A stretch of DNA of 52,477 nt, taken from Chitinophagaceae bacterium (GTDB lineage: Bacteria > Bacteroidota > Bacteroidia > Chitinophagales > Chitinophagaceae). The DNA is taken from contig CANFLL010000019.1 of assembly GCA_947447825.1 (NCBI GenBank), positions 1 to 52,477 on the forward strand, given 5' to 3'. The translations under genes were made by a program, and so were the position numbers. Below the pieces are notes generated by a model. It was not told the DNA's origin. It searched no databases and worked only from the letters and a program-made list of their open reading frames with translations. Of this stretch, positions 7,978 through 15,920 are shown one piece after another (within the stretch, counting starts at the first letter, position 1; every line of letters starts with the position of its first letter).

Positions 7978-8540
7978 AATTGTTGTTTTAACTGTTTCTC
8001 TACCAAAATTTTCAGGTTGCGTTTACCATTTTGAATGTAGCTTTTCACCTGCAAAACACTGTATCCCGTAGCATCACAGATTGTTTGATAGCTTTTCTTT
8101 TCCAAATAAAACTGTGTTATGCAAACTCTTTGATCAAAACTTAATTGAACCAAGCATTCCTCGATGGCCATCAACGTTTTTTCATTGTGTTGTTTTGCAA
8201 AAAAATCAGATTCATCAGTTTCCAATTCAAAATTATCAGCCAATATTGTTGTACGGTTATGATTACGCAGCAAAAGCAAACAATGATTTTTGGCAACCAT
8301 GTAAAGCCAGCTTTTAAAGTAAGTGACCTTATACTTTTTTAGTTCTGTAATGGTTTTCAGAAATATCTGTTGAACAGCATCCTGTGCTGCCACTTCATCT
8401 TTCAGGTACTTCATGCACACGCCAAAAAGCAGTAGGGTATAGCGTTGCAATAAAGCACCAATCCATTTACTATCGCCATCAGAAAGATAGTTGGAAAGCA
8501 ATTCTTCGTCAGTTATATGGTCGTATTTATTTGTTGGCAC
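7974..8540 (-). CDS. ECF-type RNA polymerase sigma factor
   Basis: A 188-residue sigma-70 family protein of group 4. Region 2 is visible around residues 30-95 (YLKDEVAAQDAVQQIFLKTI then FKSWLYMVAKNHCL). Region 4 is a helix-turn-helix near residues 135-180 (LSFDQRVCITQFYLEKKSYQ and the recognition part SVLQVKSYIQNGKRNLK). It would redirect RNA polymerase to a small regulon under control of the overlapping membrane anti-sigma gene. The regulon is unknown. The divergent TonB-like gene starts about 320 bp away. Confidence 0.92.
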   Translation of the reverse strand: MPTNKYDHITDEELLSNYLSDGDSKWIGALLQRYTLLLFGVCMKYLKDEVAAQDAVQQIFLKTITELKKYKVTYFKSWLYMVAKNHCLLLLRNHNRTTILADNFELETDESDFFAKQHNEKTLMAIEECLVQLSFDQRVCITQFYLEKKSYQTICDATGYSVLQVKSYIQNGKRNLKILVEKQLKQQL

Positions 8541-8856
8541 AGAATAAAGATAGTTTTTTCAATCACTTTCCATAATTGATTACTAAAAAAGTTAAAATAA
8601 ATTACTACTAAGGAAGTTGTTAGGAATAGGTGATAGGAAATAAGTAAACCAAATATTGCATGATAGAATAAAAATTTTTTGCTAAATAAGGACTTCGGCT
8701 TTCTGAAATTTCTCAACTTTCGAGAAGTTTCTATTAACCCAATAATAAGCCACAATCCTAGTGTTGCTTTTGGCGAAAATTATTCGAGAAAAATTTCTAT
8801 TTGCCTTTTATGGAAAAAACAAAGTACGTGCATCTCATTAAAAAAATAGTATTGCC
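8541..8856. other. Intergenic region between sigma factor and tonB-like gene
   Basis: 316 bp between divergent genes. I see no gene I can support; the minus frame at 8513-8755 mostly overlaps the sigma start and has no family features. A short run of heptamer-like units (TAGGAATAGGTGATAGG near 8620) is present but without a clear inverted partner. Promoters for both genes presumably lie here, but I could not place a good TAnnTTTG element. Confidence 0.5.
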
Positions 8857-9681
8857 ATGAACAGAGACAACATTTTAACAGCCGATGTATTAGACATCAT
8901 CTTCGACGGAAGAAACAAAGCGTATGGTGCTTACAACCTTCGCAAAACGTATGATGAACGCATTAAGTTTGCGCTCATGGGAACAGCCACACTCAGCTTC
9001 CTTTTCTTTTTGAGTACTGTCATTAACTTTAGTAAGAAGAAACCAACTCAGATTTATGTTGGTGATGAAATTTCTTTAACAGGAGTCATTAAAGAAGTAG
9101 AAAAAGTGGTACCACCTCCCCCACCTCCTGCCCCAAAGCAGCAACAAATTAAAGTTGAAACTGTGGCGTTTACAACGCCAGTGATTACGGAACAAGTAAT
9201 TGACCCTCCACCATCTGTTGATGTATTGACCGACGTTAAAATAAGCACACAAAATATTGAAGGTGTGAAATCTGATGGAACAATTACGCCACCAGTGGAA
9301 GCAAGCACCACAAATGGTACTGGCCCTATTGCTAAAAAAGCGGATGACCCAGAGGGAGAATTTAAAACAGTACAGATTGAGGCCGCTTATCCGGGAGGCA
9401 AAGATGGCTGGATGCGATTTTTAGAAAGGAATCTAAACAGAGAAGCACCAAGTGAGGCTGGTGCGCCAATGGGAAAATATACGGTGGCTATCTCTTTTAG
9501 GGTAGATGAAAAAGGAAATCTTAGTGATATAATTGCAGAAAACAACCCAGGCTATGGCACAGCAGAAGAAGCAGTAAGGGTAATAAAAAAATCTGGTTCG
9601 TGGAAGCCGGCCATACAAAATGGTAGAACAGTTGCGTTCAGGGCAAAACAAACAATAACTTTTGTGGTGCAAGAACCATAA
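8857..9681 (+). CDS. TonB family energy transducer
   Basis: A 274-residue inner-membrane protein. A short cytoplasmic N-terminus carries the Bacteroidota TonB signature DGRNKAYGAYNLRK (residues 18-30), followed by one transmembrane helix (about 38-58), a proline-rich periplasmic linker with PPPPPPAPK (86-94), and a C-terminal TonB domain (about 175-273, starting YPGGKDGWMRFL). It couples proton motive force through ExbB/ExbD to outer-membrane TonB-dependent receptors. No exbBD genes are adjacent. Confidence 0.9.
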   Translation: MNRDNILTADVLDIIFDGRNKAYGAYNLRKTYDERIKFALMGTATLSFLFFLSTVINFSKKKPTQIYVGDEISLTGVIKEVEKVVPPPPPPAPKQQQIKVETVAFTTPVITEQVIDPPPSVDVLTDVKISTQNIEGVKSDGTITPPVEASTTNGTGPIAKKADDPEGEFKTVQIEAAYPGGKDGWMRFLERNLNREAPSEAGAPMGKYTVAISFRVDEKGNLSDIIAENNPGYGTAEEAVRVIKKSGSWKPAIQNGRTVAFRAKQTITFVVQEP

Positions 9682-9682
9682 A

Positions 9683-9736
9683 TTAGTTATTAGTTTGAGG
9701 CCTTTAATTAATCACTAACAACTAACCATTAATAAA
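9683..9736. repeat. Short heptamer inverted repeat
   Basis: Units TTAGTTA-TTAGTTT (about 9683-9697) face a looser complementary run (ACTAACAACTAACCATTAAT, about 9714-9733) after the TonB gene. It is a weaker member of the heptamer class and possibly a terminator. Confidence 0.45.
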
Positions 9737-9785
9737 TTTATTTGTGTTGGTTAATCATTTCTTTTATAGCCATACATAATTTATT

Positions 9786-9793
9786 TAGTTTTG
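9786..9793 (+). promoter_or_regulatory. Candidate -7 element upstream of polyprenyl synthetase
   Basis: TAGTTTTG matches the Bacteroidota -7 consensus TAnnTTTG. It ends 4 bp before the ATG at 9798, so transcription would begin at or next to the start codon, giving a leaderless or nearly leaderless message. No good TTTG -33 element is found at the usual spacing, which lowers confidence. Confidence 0.4.
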
Positions 9794-9797
9794 CCAC

Positions 9798-10763
9798 ATG
9801 CACAGCTTCCAAGAATTAGCAAAAAAGTTTATAGACCGCTTTAATACTTCTCATTTCCCTCAGCAGCCTTCTACCTTATATGAACCCGGGGAATACTTTT
9901 TGGGAATTGGCGGTAAAAGAATTCGTCCTGTAATGTGCTTAATGGGCAACGAACTGTTTGGCGACATTACCGAAGATGCTTACAACGTTGCCATCGCTAT
10001 TGAACTTTTTCACAATTTTACTTTAGTGCATGATGACATAATGGATGCCGCAACACTAAGACGGGGAATGGAAACTGTTCATGCTAAATATGGCAGCAAC
10101 GTAGCAATACTTTGTGGAGATGTAATGATTATAAAGGCTTATGATTACATCAATAAAACAAGCATTGAACACATACATGCAGTGCTAGAATTGTTTAATA
10201 AAACAGCAAGGGAAGTGTGCGAAGGACAACAATATGACATGGACTTCGAAAAACAATCTACTGTTTTGTTTGATGAATACCTGCACATGATTACCTTAAA
10301 AACTTCTGTACTATTGGCTGCATCCCTAAAACTAGGTGCAATCATTGGTGGAGCAGGAGAGGCAAATTGCAACCACATCTACAACTTTGGACTTAATCTT
10401 GGCTTGGCTTTTCAGATTCAGGATGATTATCTTGATGCTTTTGGCGATCCTGCAAAATTTGGAAAAGATGTGGGCGGTGATATTAGGCAGAATAAAAAAA
10501 CCTTTCTTTTATTGCATGCTTTAGAAGTAGCTACGCCTGAGCAAAGAATAGTGATTGATGAATTGTTAAGTTCTGACAGAGCTGATAAGGTAGAAAAAAT
10601 GCTTGAAATATTTAAAGCTTGTAACGTAGGTGCTTGGGCTAATCAGTTGAAAGAGCAATATTTAGCAAAGGCTTACAAACACCTTGATGACATTGCTGTT
10701 ACCGCTACTCGCAAGAATGCTCTTACTGAATTAGCGGCATATTTAATTCAAAGACAATCATGA
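9798..10763 (+). CDS. Polyprenyl (isoprenyl) diphosphate synthase
   Basis: A 321-residue all-helical trans-prenyltransferase. Both aspartate-rich motifs are complete: D79-D80-x-x-D83 in LVHDDIMD and D209-D210-x-x-D213 in QIQDDYLDAFGD. The GGKRIRP diphosphate-binding motif is at residues 38-44. It condenses isopentenyl diphosphate onto an allylic diphosphate in the cytoplasm. The aromatic residue five positions before the first motif (F74) suggests a short product such as geranylgeranyl diphosphate, but chain length cannot be fixed by eye. A near-leaderless promoter candidate precedes it. Confidence 0.92.
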   Translation: MHSFQELAKKFIDRFNTSHFPQQPSTLYEPGEYFLGIGGKRIRPVMCLMGNELFGDITEDAYNVAIAIELFHNFTLVHDDIMDAATLRRGMETVHAKYGSNVAILCGDVMIIKAYDYINKTSIEHIHAVLELFNKTAREVCEGQQYDMDFEKQSTVLFDEYLHMITLKTSVLLAASLKLGAIIGGAGEANCNHIYNFGLNLGLAFQIQDDYLDAFGDPAKFGKDVGGDIRQNKKTFLLLHALEVATPEQRIVIDELLSSDRADKVEKMLEIFKACNVGAWANQLKEQYLAKAYKHLDDIAVTATRKNALTELAAYLIQRQS

Positions 10764-10764
10764 G

Positions 10765-10970
10765 TTTATAGTTGAAAGTGAAAAGTTGAGAGTTGAGAGT
10801 TGAGAGTCAAGAGTTGTAAGTGGAAAGTGTAGCATTGAAAATATTAATTAATAATTTCATTGGAATCAACAACTAAAAGTCTCTTATAATATCTTAACTC
10901 TAAACTCTTAACTCTAAACTCTTGACTCTAAACTCTTGACTCTAAACTCTTGACTTTAAACTTTCAACTA
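10765..10970. repeat. Heptamer tandem arms forming a long imperfect inverted repeat
   Basis: The left arm (about 10768-10830) has repeated GTTGAGA units. The right arm (about 10894-10970) has repeated AACTCTA and AACTCTT or GACTCTA units with a strict 7-bp period. The outer ends match exactly (TAGTTGAAAGT / ACTTTCAACTA). The right arm ends 8-10 bp before the ATG of the SpmAB-like gene, so a hairpin could place its start at the foot of a stem. Confidence 0.75.
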
Positions 10971-10978
10971 ATCAATAC

Positions 10979-12253
10979 ATGGCATTAAGCAGAATTTGGA
11001 GTGCATTTATACTTATTGCCATCAGTGTGGCACTGTTTAAATGTGTTTATTTTCAGGATGTAGACATTTTTAGTAGGATGGTTGTGGGTAAAGCTGATGA
11101 CCCTACTAACCTTTTAAAAGTGGATGGTATTATCCCCACTTGCAAAACTGCCGTTGATTTATGTATTAATCTTGTTGGGGTAATGGCCTTATTTATGGGC
11201 TTTATGTGCATTGCTGAAAAAGCAGGAGGCATCCGTTTGTTATCTAAAATTATTGGTCCATTCTTTAGTAAACTATTCCCCGAATTGCCCAAAGATCATC
11301 CAGCTATGGGCTACATGATGATGAATTTTTCCGCCAATCTATTAGGGTTAGACAATGCCGCAACCCCTTTTGGCATAAAAGCAATGGAGAGTTTGCAAGA
11401 AATTAATACAGAAAAAGAAACAGCTTCCAATGGACAGATTATGTTTTTGTGTCTCCATGCGGCTGGCTTAACCTTAATCCCTGTAAGCATCATAGCCACA
11501 AGGGCTTCTATGAAAGCAGCTAATGCCACCGACATATTTGTGCCTTGCATGATTGCCACTTTCATTGCCACACTTGCCGCCATGCTCATTATTGCTTTTA
11601 AACAGAAGATAAACATGTTTCAGCCCATCATTTTGGTTTGGGTACTGGGACTGTCAGCTGTTATTGCTTCTTTAGTTTTTTACCTCACCACACTTAATGC
11701 AGTAGGTGTTCAATCATTCTCGAAAGTATTAAGCAATGGATTAATTCTGTTCATTTTTGTATTAATAATTCTTGGGTCACTATATAAAAAGATAAACATT
11801 TTTGATGCTTTTGTTGAAGGAGCAAAAGGTGGTTTTGAAACGGCCATACGCATTATTCCATACTTAGTGGGAATGCTGGTAGCTATTAGTTTGTTGCGGA
11901 GTAGTGGCACATTTGAAGTCATCATTTCTGGAATGAAATCCCTGTTTGGGTACTTAGGTGCAGATACTCGCTTTGTGGATGGCATCCCTACAGCACTCAT
12001 TAAACCATTGAGTGGGGGAGGCGCAAGAGGAATGATGGTAGACACCATGAAAACTTACGGGGCAGATTCGTTTGCCGGCAGACTTGCCTGCATTCTGCAA
12101 GGCTCTTCCGATACTACCTTCTATGTAATATCTGTTTATTTTGGTGCGGTTGCGGTTAAAAATACCCGTTATGCAGTTGGGGCAATGCTATTAGCTGATT
12201 TGGTGGGCATCATCACATCGATCCTTTTATGTTATTTATTTTTTGGAAAATAG
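10979..12253 (+). CDS. Nucleoside-recognition (Gate) domain membrane protein, SpmA/SpmB fusion
   Basis: A 424-residue polytopic membrane protein whose two halves resemble SpmA (with the segment MMNFSANLLGLDNAATPFGIKAM, here interrupted for brevity after 20 residues: MNFSANLLGLDNAATPFGIK) and SpmB (GGARGMMVDTMKTYGADSFA then LQGSSDTTFYVISVYFGAV). In Bacillus these are two spore-maturation proteins. In non-sporulating Bacteroidota they are fused and their substrate is unknown; Gate domains are thought to sit in transporters. At least eight hydrophobic segments are visible. The gene follows the polyprenyl synthetase after a heptamer inverted repeat. Confidence 0.85.
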   Translation: MALSRIWSAFILIAISVALFKCVYFQDVDIFSRMVVGKADDPTNLLKVDGIIPTCKTAVDLCINLVGVMALFMGFMCIAEKAGGIRLLSKIIGPFFSKLFPELPKDHPAMGYMMMNFSANLLGLDNAATPFGIKAMESLQEINTEKETASNGQIMFLCLHAAGLTLIPVSIIATRASMKAANATDIFVPCMIATFIATLAAMLIIAFKQKINMFQPIILVWVLGLSAVIASLVFYLTTLNAVGVQSFSKVLSNGLILFIFVLIILGSLYKKINIFDAFVEGAKGGFETAIRIIPYLVGMLVAISLLRSSGTFEVIISGMKSLFGYLGADTRFVDGIPTALIKPLSGGGARGMMVDTMKTYGADSFAGRLACILQGSSDTTFYVISVYFGAVAVKNTRYAVGAMLLADLVGIITSILLCYLFFGK

Positions 12254-12259
12254 AGCGAT

Positions 12260-12652
12260 TCATTTTGAGAAATTTCTTATAAAACAACATATAATTGTAC
12301 CATTACGAAGTTTGAAGGCAATCACTTTAATCCAATTAACAATCCGATAGACCTGTTTGTCAATCTGATTGTTAATCGAGACAATCAGATTGACAATCGG
12401 GACAATATGATTGTCGACTAGGTCAATCCGATTGTCAATTGAAACAATAAAATTTACAATTTTCTCAATCTGATTGTCAATGGAGACAATAATAATGTCG
12501 ATTAGGACAATCCGATTGACAAAAGGGGTAATCGGATTGTCAATTAGAAATGTAGCCAAAACACATTTTCCCTCAAAAGTTTTATACTCGTTTTCATCCT
12601 TAAATTGAATGGCATATACCAATTTACTTCTTCCTATGATTCTTCTTTGCAT
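12260..12652 (-). CDS. Doubtful open frame spanning array B
   Basis: A 130-residue frame with a non-repetitive N-terminus of about 36 residues, followed by eleven-odd heptads such as IVSIDNQ and IVNFIVS that are simply the translation of the 21-bp array. The N-terminal part matches no family I know. No signal peptide or promoter was seen. It converges on the SpmAB-like gene with 6 bp between stops. It is listed because the start and 36 residues lie outside the array, but it may not be expressed. Confidence 0.25.
   Translation of the reverse strand: MQRRIIGRSKLVYAIQFKDENEYKTFEGKCVLATFLIDNPITPFVNRIVLIDIIIVSIDNQIEKIVNFIVSIDNRIDLVDNHIVPIVNLIVSINNQIDKQVYRIVNWIKVIAFKLRNGTIICCFIRNFSK
12319..12549. 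repeat. 21-bp tandem array B (11 units)
   Basis: Eleven 21-bp units, most starting CAAT. The core is the 11-bp palindrome CAATC-n-GATTG, in which the centre base is C, T, A or G in different units while the arms stay the same in the best units. The remaining 10 bp vary (often TCAATTGGAGA-like). The outermost units (first, and those at 12445 and 12487) are degraded. It sits 66 bp after the SpmAB-like gene stop. Confidence 0.92.
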
Positions 12653-12761
12653 TATATCATTGCAGACTTTGCAGTTATACTGAGAATAAATTGATTTGCG
12701 ATAATTTCAAAAAAAATATGGAGTTGCAAAATAAATGTTAGTGTTATTTCGTTATTTAAAT

Positions 12762-13037
12762 ATGGGATTTCAAAAACTCAACAATACCGACAGATCAGTA
12801 TCAGTCCTTCGGGAATATCAACGTAATGCTGATGACAAACTTGTTTATATACGAGTCACGGTCATACTAATGCTTGATATGGCTAAATCTGTGGAAGAGA
12901 TTGAGTTTTTTTGGGGGATTGATGCGAGTACCATTTACCGTTACTCCAAGTACTGTAAGGAAAAGGGATTGGATGAGTACCTGAAAACAGGGTTTACAGG
13001 TTATGAGGGGGAAAGTGAAGCATTGTTTTTCGCATAG
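12762..13037 (+). pseudogene. Truncated IS630-type transposase N-terminus
   Basis: About 91 residues from ATG 12762 (an upstream in-frame ATG at 12735 is also possible). The segment VTVILMLDMAKSVEEIEFFW followed by GIDASTIYRYSKYCKEKGLD is a helix-turn-helix as found at the N-terminus of IS630/helix-turn-helix transposases, ending with the family-like FTGYEG. The frame then stops. No DDE catalytic domain follows in the next 260 bp in any frame, and no terminal inverted repeats were found. I read it as a decayed insertion-sequence remnant; a stand-alone DNA-binding protein is the alternative. Confidence 0.55.
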
Positions 13038-13300
13038 CAATTTCTTGTTAGTATAAATAAGGACAACGTGTTTCACTTTAATTGATTTAAGTAAAGATTG
13101 ATAAATGTGTTGAATATTTAATGGGGGACTTCTAAACTAAACGAAGTTGTTATTCCTTTATGATTAAGTAATTGTGTGCTAACACTTTTTTTATTAAATA
13201 TATATCCTCAAAAAGGTTTTATAATTTATAATTCCTTATTTTTAAATTTTATAGGCAGTATCGTTGTACCGACTGTTGTTTTTGTTTAAGCTTAATATTA

Positions 13301-15904
13301 ATGATAGCAACCCGGCAAGCATCTCTTTTTCAAAACTATTTTAGTTCAAATTATTCTTATAATGAGTTATTGGGCGAAGATGGTGTTCTACGCCCTTATT
13401 GGCAAACCTTTTTTCAATCTTTTGCCCTTCTTGGTTCTGATGAACTACATGAGCGTAGGCAGGCAATCCTTAGATTCCTTAAGGAAAATGGGGTTACTTA
13501 TAATATTTATGGTGACCCGCTTGGTTTAAACAGACCCTGGAATCTGGATGTTATTCCCTTTTTAATCGGTAAACAAGAGTGGGCAACTATAGAATCGGGT
13601 CTTGTTCAAAGAGCTGAACTTTTTGATCTTATCCTAAAGGATATTTATGGTCCTCAACAGTTAATTAAAAAAGGATTACTGCCCATAGAACTGGTCTATA
13701 ATCATCCGGGTTTTTTACGTCAATGTGCTGGAATAAAACAAAAAGGGAATCATCAGCTAGTGTTGTATTCTTCTGATATTGCACGTAGTCCTGATGGTAA
13801 AATATGGGTACTAAACGATAGAACACAAGCCCCATCTGGTTCTGGCTACGCACTAGAAAACAGAATGGCTATGGCTCGCATTCTGCCTGAATTTTTTGAA
13901 GGGCTAAAGGTAAAACAACTGTCTCCCTACTTTACCGATTTAAGAAATGCTCTTACTGACATGATGCCGCAGCACAATCAGCCCCGCATTGTGATTCTTA
14001 CGCCAGGTCCTAGAAATGAGACCTATTTTGAGCATTCTTATCTTTCATCCTATCTTGGCTACACCCTTGTGCAAGGCGATGATTTGATGGTTAAAGATAA
14101 TTTTGTTTGGTTAAAAACAGTTGGCGGACTAGAAAGAGTTGACGTTATTTTGAGACGTGTGGATGATAATTATTGCGATCCACTTGAACTAAAAGAAGAC
14201 TCTCAACTAGGGGTTGCTGGTTTGTTGCAAGCCGTTAGGAGTGGTAATGTACAAATAGCCAATCCATTGGGTAGTGGCATTTTGGAGAATCCTGGCATAT
14301 TGCCTTTTTTGCCAGCAATTGCAAAATATTATTTCAACAAACCTCTTATTCTCCCAAATATTGCTTCATGGTGGTGCGGTCAACCAGCTGAATTAAAATA
14401 TGTATTAGACAACATTTCTACACTTATCATCAAAAAAATTTATAGGGATTCCAATATAAGTACCTCTATAGATGGCTCTTTATTGACCGCTAAAAAGATT
14501 CAGGAATTAAAGGAGCAAATAAAAACCCATCCTTATTTATATGTGGGTCAGGAAAGAGTGGCGTTTTCTTCTACGCCTTCCCTTTCCGACAAAAAAGTTG
14601 AGCCAAGAGATGCTCTATTTAGGAGTTTCTTGGTAAGCAATGGGAATAGTTACACCGTAATGAAAGGTGGCTTAACACGCACCTCTAGCGATTCGGGCAA
14701 CATGATAATTTCCAATCAACTAGGTGGATTGAGTAAGGATACTTGGATTATTAGTCCTGATTCAGATAACCAATTCTCTCAGCAACAATCATTTAGGAAT
14801 TCCTTTGGGGGAATGACGCAGTCTCAATCGCAGCTTCAATTGCAAAGCCAGCAAATGCCTGCTGCCATCATGCCTACCTACAAAAGTTCTTTGCCTAGTC
14901 ACACAGCAGAGAACTTATTTTGGGTTGGTAGATACGCAGAACGCTTTTTAGGGAATGCACGTTTTCAGCGTACGGTCATGCAAGCTATTTCAGAGGGAAA
15001 TCATCTACAATTTGATAGTAATCGCCAAACTGAGGAAAACCTATTAATGGCATTAACACATTATACCTTCACTTACCCAGGTTTTATTGGAGATACAGGC
15101 AAAGCGAAATTGGGTAATCCTTGGAAAGAATTATCTGAAATGATGTTCGATGCTACTAAAAATGGAGGTCTTTCTTACAACTTTTCTTTGTTTAGCAGAT
15201 CGGTTAATGCGGTGAGAGATCATTGGAGTACAGATACTTGGCGTGTGCTGAGGAGTATGGAAGAGCTTTGGGTGGAGGCATCAACCTCGCATCTTACTCA
15301 TTTTAAGATGATTGCAATGTTGGATGAATTGATTACTTCTATGGTAGCTTTTATTGGGTTAAATAGAGAAAGCATATCAAGAGAACAGGGTTGGTCGTTA
15401 TTAAATACTGGAAGAAAGATTGAATCTGGGCTTCTGTTGGTGAATATGATGCGAGCAACCTTGGTAAACAAGCACGATGAGCAAGTGGCTTATAATCTTC
15501 AAGAGGCAGTTTTGCGTAGCAATGATTCTTTAGTTAATTATCGATATAAATATAAGGTTCACCTTCAACTGCCTTTAGTTTTAGATCTAATGTTGCTTGA
15601 TTCAAACAATCCAAGATCTCTTATTTATCAGGTAGTGCGTATAAAAAACTATCTGGAAAGTATGCCAAACCCTCAAAAGGTAGCGATGCCAGAACATTTA
15701 AGGCTTACCACAGAACTTTATGAACAACTAAAAAATGCAGATAAAGATTTTCTGACAGCAATAGATAACACTATGGGTTCTTATGAAAACTTAGATAGCT
15801 TCTTGGCTGACATGTACACTTATCTGGCTACTATTCCCAATGCCATATCGAAAACATATTTTAAACATACACAGCCACAGCGGCAATTATTTACTGCAGG
15901 CTAG
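13301..15904 (+). CDS. Circularly permuted ATP-grasp protein fused to alpha-E domain
   Basis: An 867-residue fusion. Residues about 60-480 are a circularly permuted ATP-grasp domain (RPWNLDVIPFLIG near residue 77, then a segment ending RTQAPSGSGYALENR). A Gln/Ser-rich linker (about 490-525) leads to an alpha-helical alpha-E domain from about residue 529 (SHTAENLFWVGRYAERFL). ATP-grasp enzymes of this type are thought to form peptide-like amide bonds. The pairing with a transglutaminase-like gene 16 bp downstream is the recurrent arrangement for predicted peptide tagging or small-peptide synthesis. No substrate is known. Confidence 0.9.
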   Translation: MIATRQASLFQNYFSSNYSYNELLGEDGVLRPYWQTFFQSFALLGSDELHERRQAILRFLKENGVTYNIYGDPLGLNRPWNLDVIPFLIGKQEWATIESGLVQRAELFDLILKDIYGPQQLIKKGLLPIELVYNHPGFLRQCAGIKQKGNHQLVLYSSDIARSPDGKIWVLNDRTQAPSGSGYALENRMAMARILPEFFEGLKVKQLSPYFTDLRNALTDMMPQHNQPRIVILTPGPRNETYFEHSYLSSYLGYTLVQGDDLMVKDNFVWLKTVGGLERVDVILRRVDDNYCDPLELKEDSQLGVAGLLQAVRSGNVQIANPLGSGILENPGILPFLPAIAKYYFNKPLILPNIASWWCGQPAELKYVLDNISTLIIKKIYRDSNISTSIDGSLLTAKKIQELKEQIKTHPYLYVGQERVAFSSTPSLSDKKVEPRDALFRSFLVSNGNSYTVMKGGLTRTSSDSGNMIISNQLGGLSKDTWIISPDSDNQFSQQQSFRNSFGGMTQSQSQLQLQSQQMPAAIMPTYKSSLPSHTAENLFWVGRYAERFLGNARFQRTVMQAISEGNHLQFDSNRQTEENLLMALTHYTFTYPGFIGDTGKAKLGNPWKELSEMMFDATKNGGLSYNFSLFSRSVNAVRDHWSTDTWRVLRSMEELWVEASTSHLTHFKMIAMLDELITSMVAFIGLNRESISREQGWSLLNTGRKIESGLLLVNMMRATLVNKHDEQVAYNLQEAVLRSNDSLVNYRYKYKVHLQLPLVLDLMLLDSNNPRSLIYQVVRIKNYLESMPNPQKVAMPEHLRLTTELYEQLKNADKDFLTAIDNTMGSYENLDSFLADMYTYLATIPNAISKTYFKHTQPQRQLFTAG

Positions 15905-15920
15905 TACATAGACATATATC

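Noticed and set aside
8513-8755. 80-residue minus-strand frame overlapping the sigma factor start
   Set aside because: Overlaps the sigma gene in another frame and shows no family features.
10979-12253. Sporulation gene suggesting a spore former
   Set aside because: SpmA/SpmB fusions of this kind occur in non-sporulating Bacteroidota; no other sporulation gene is present.
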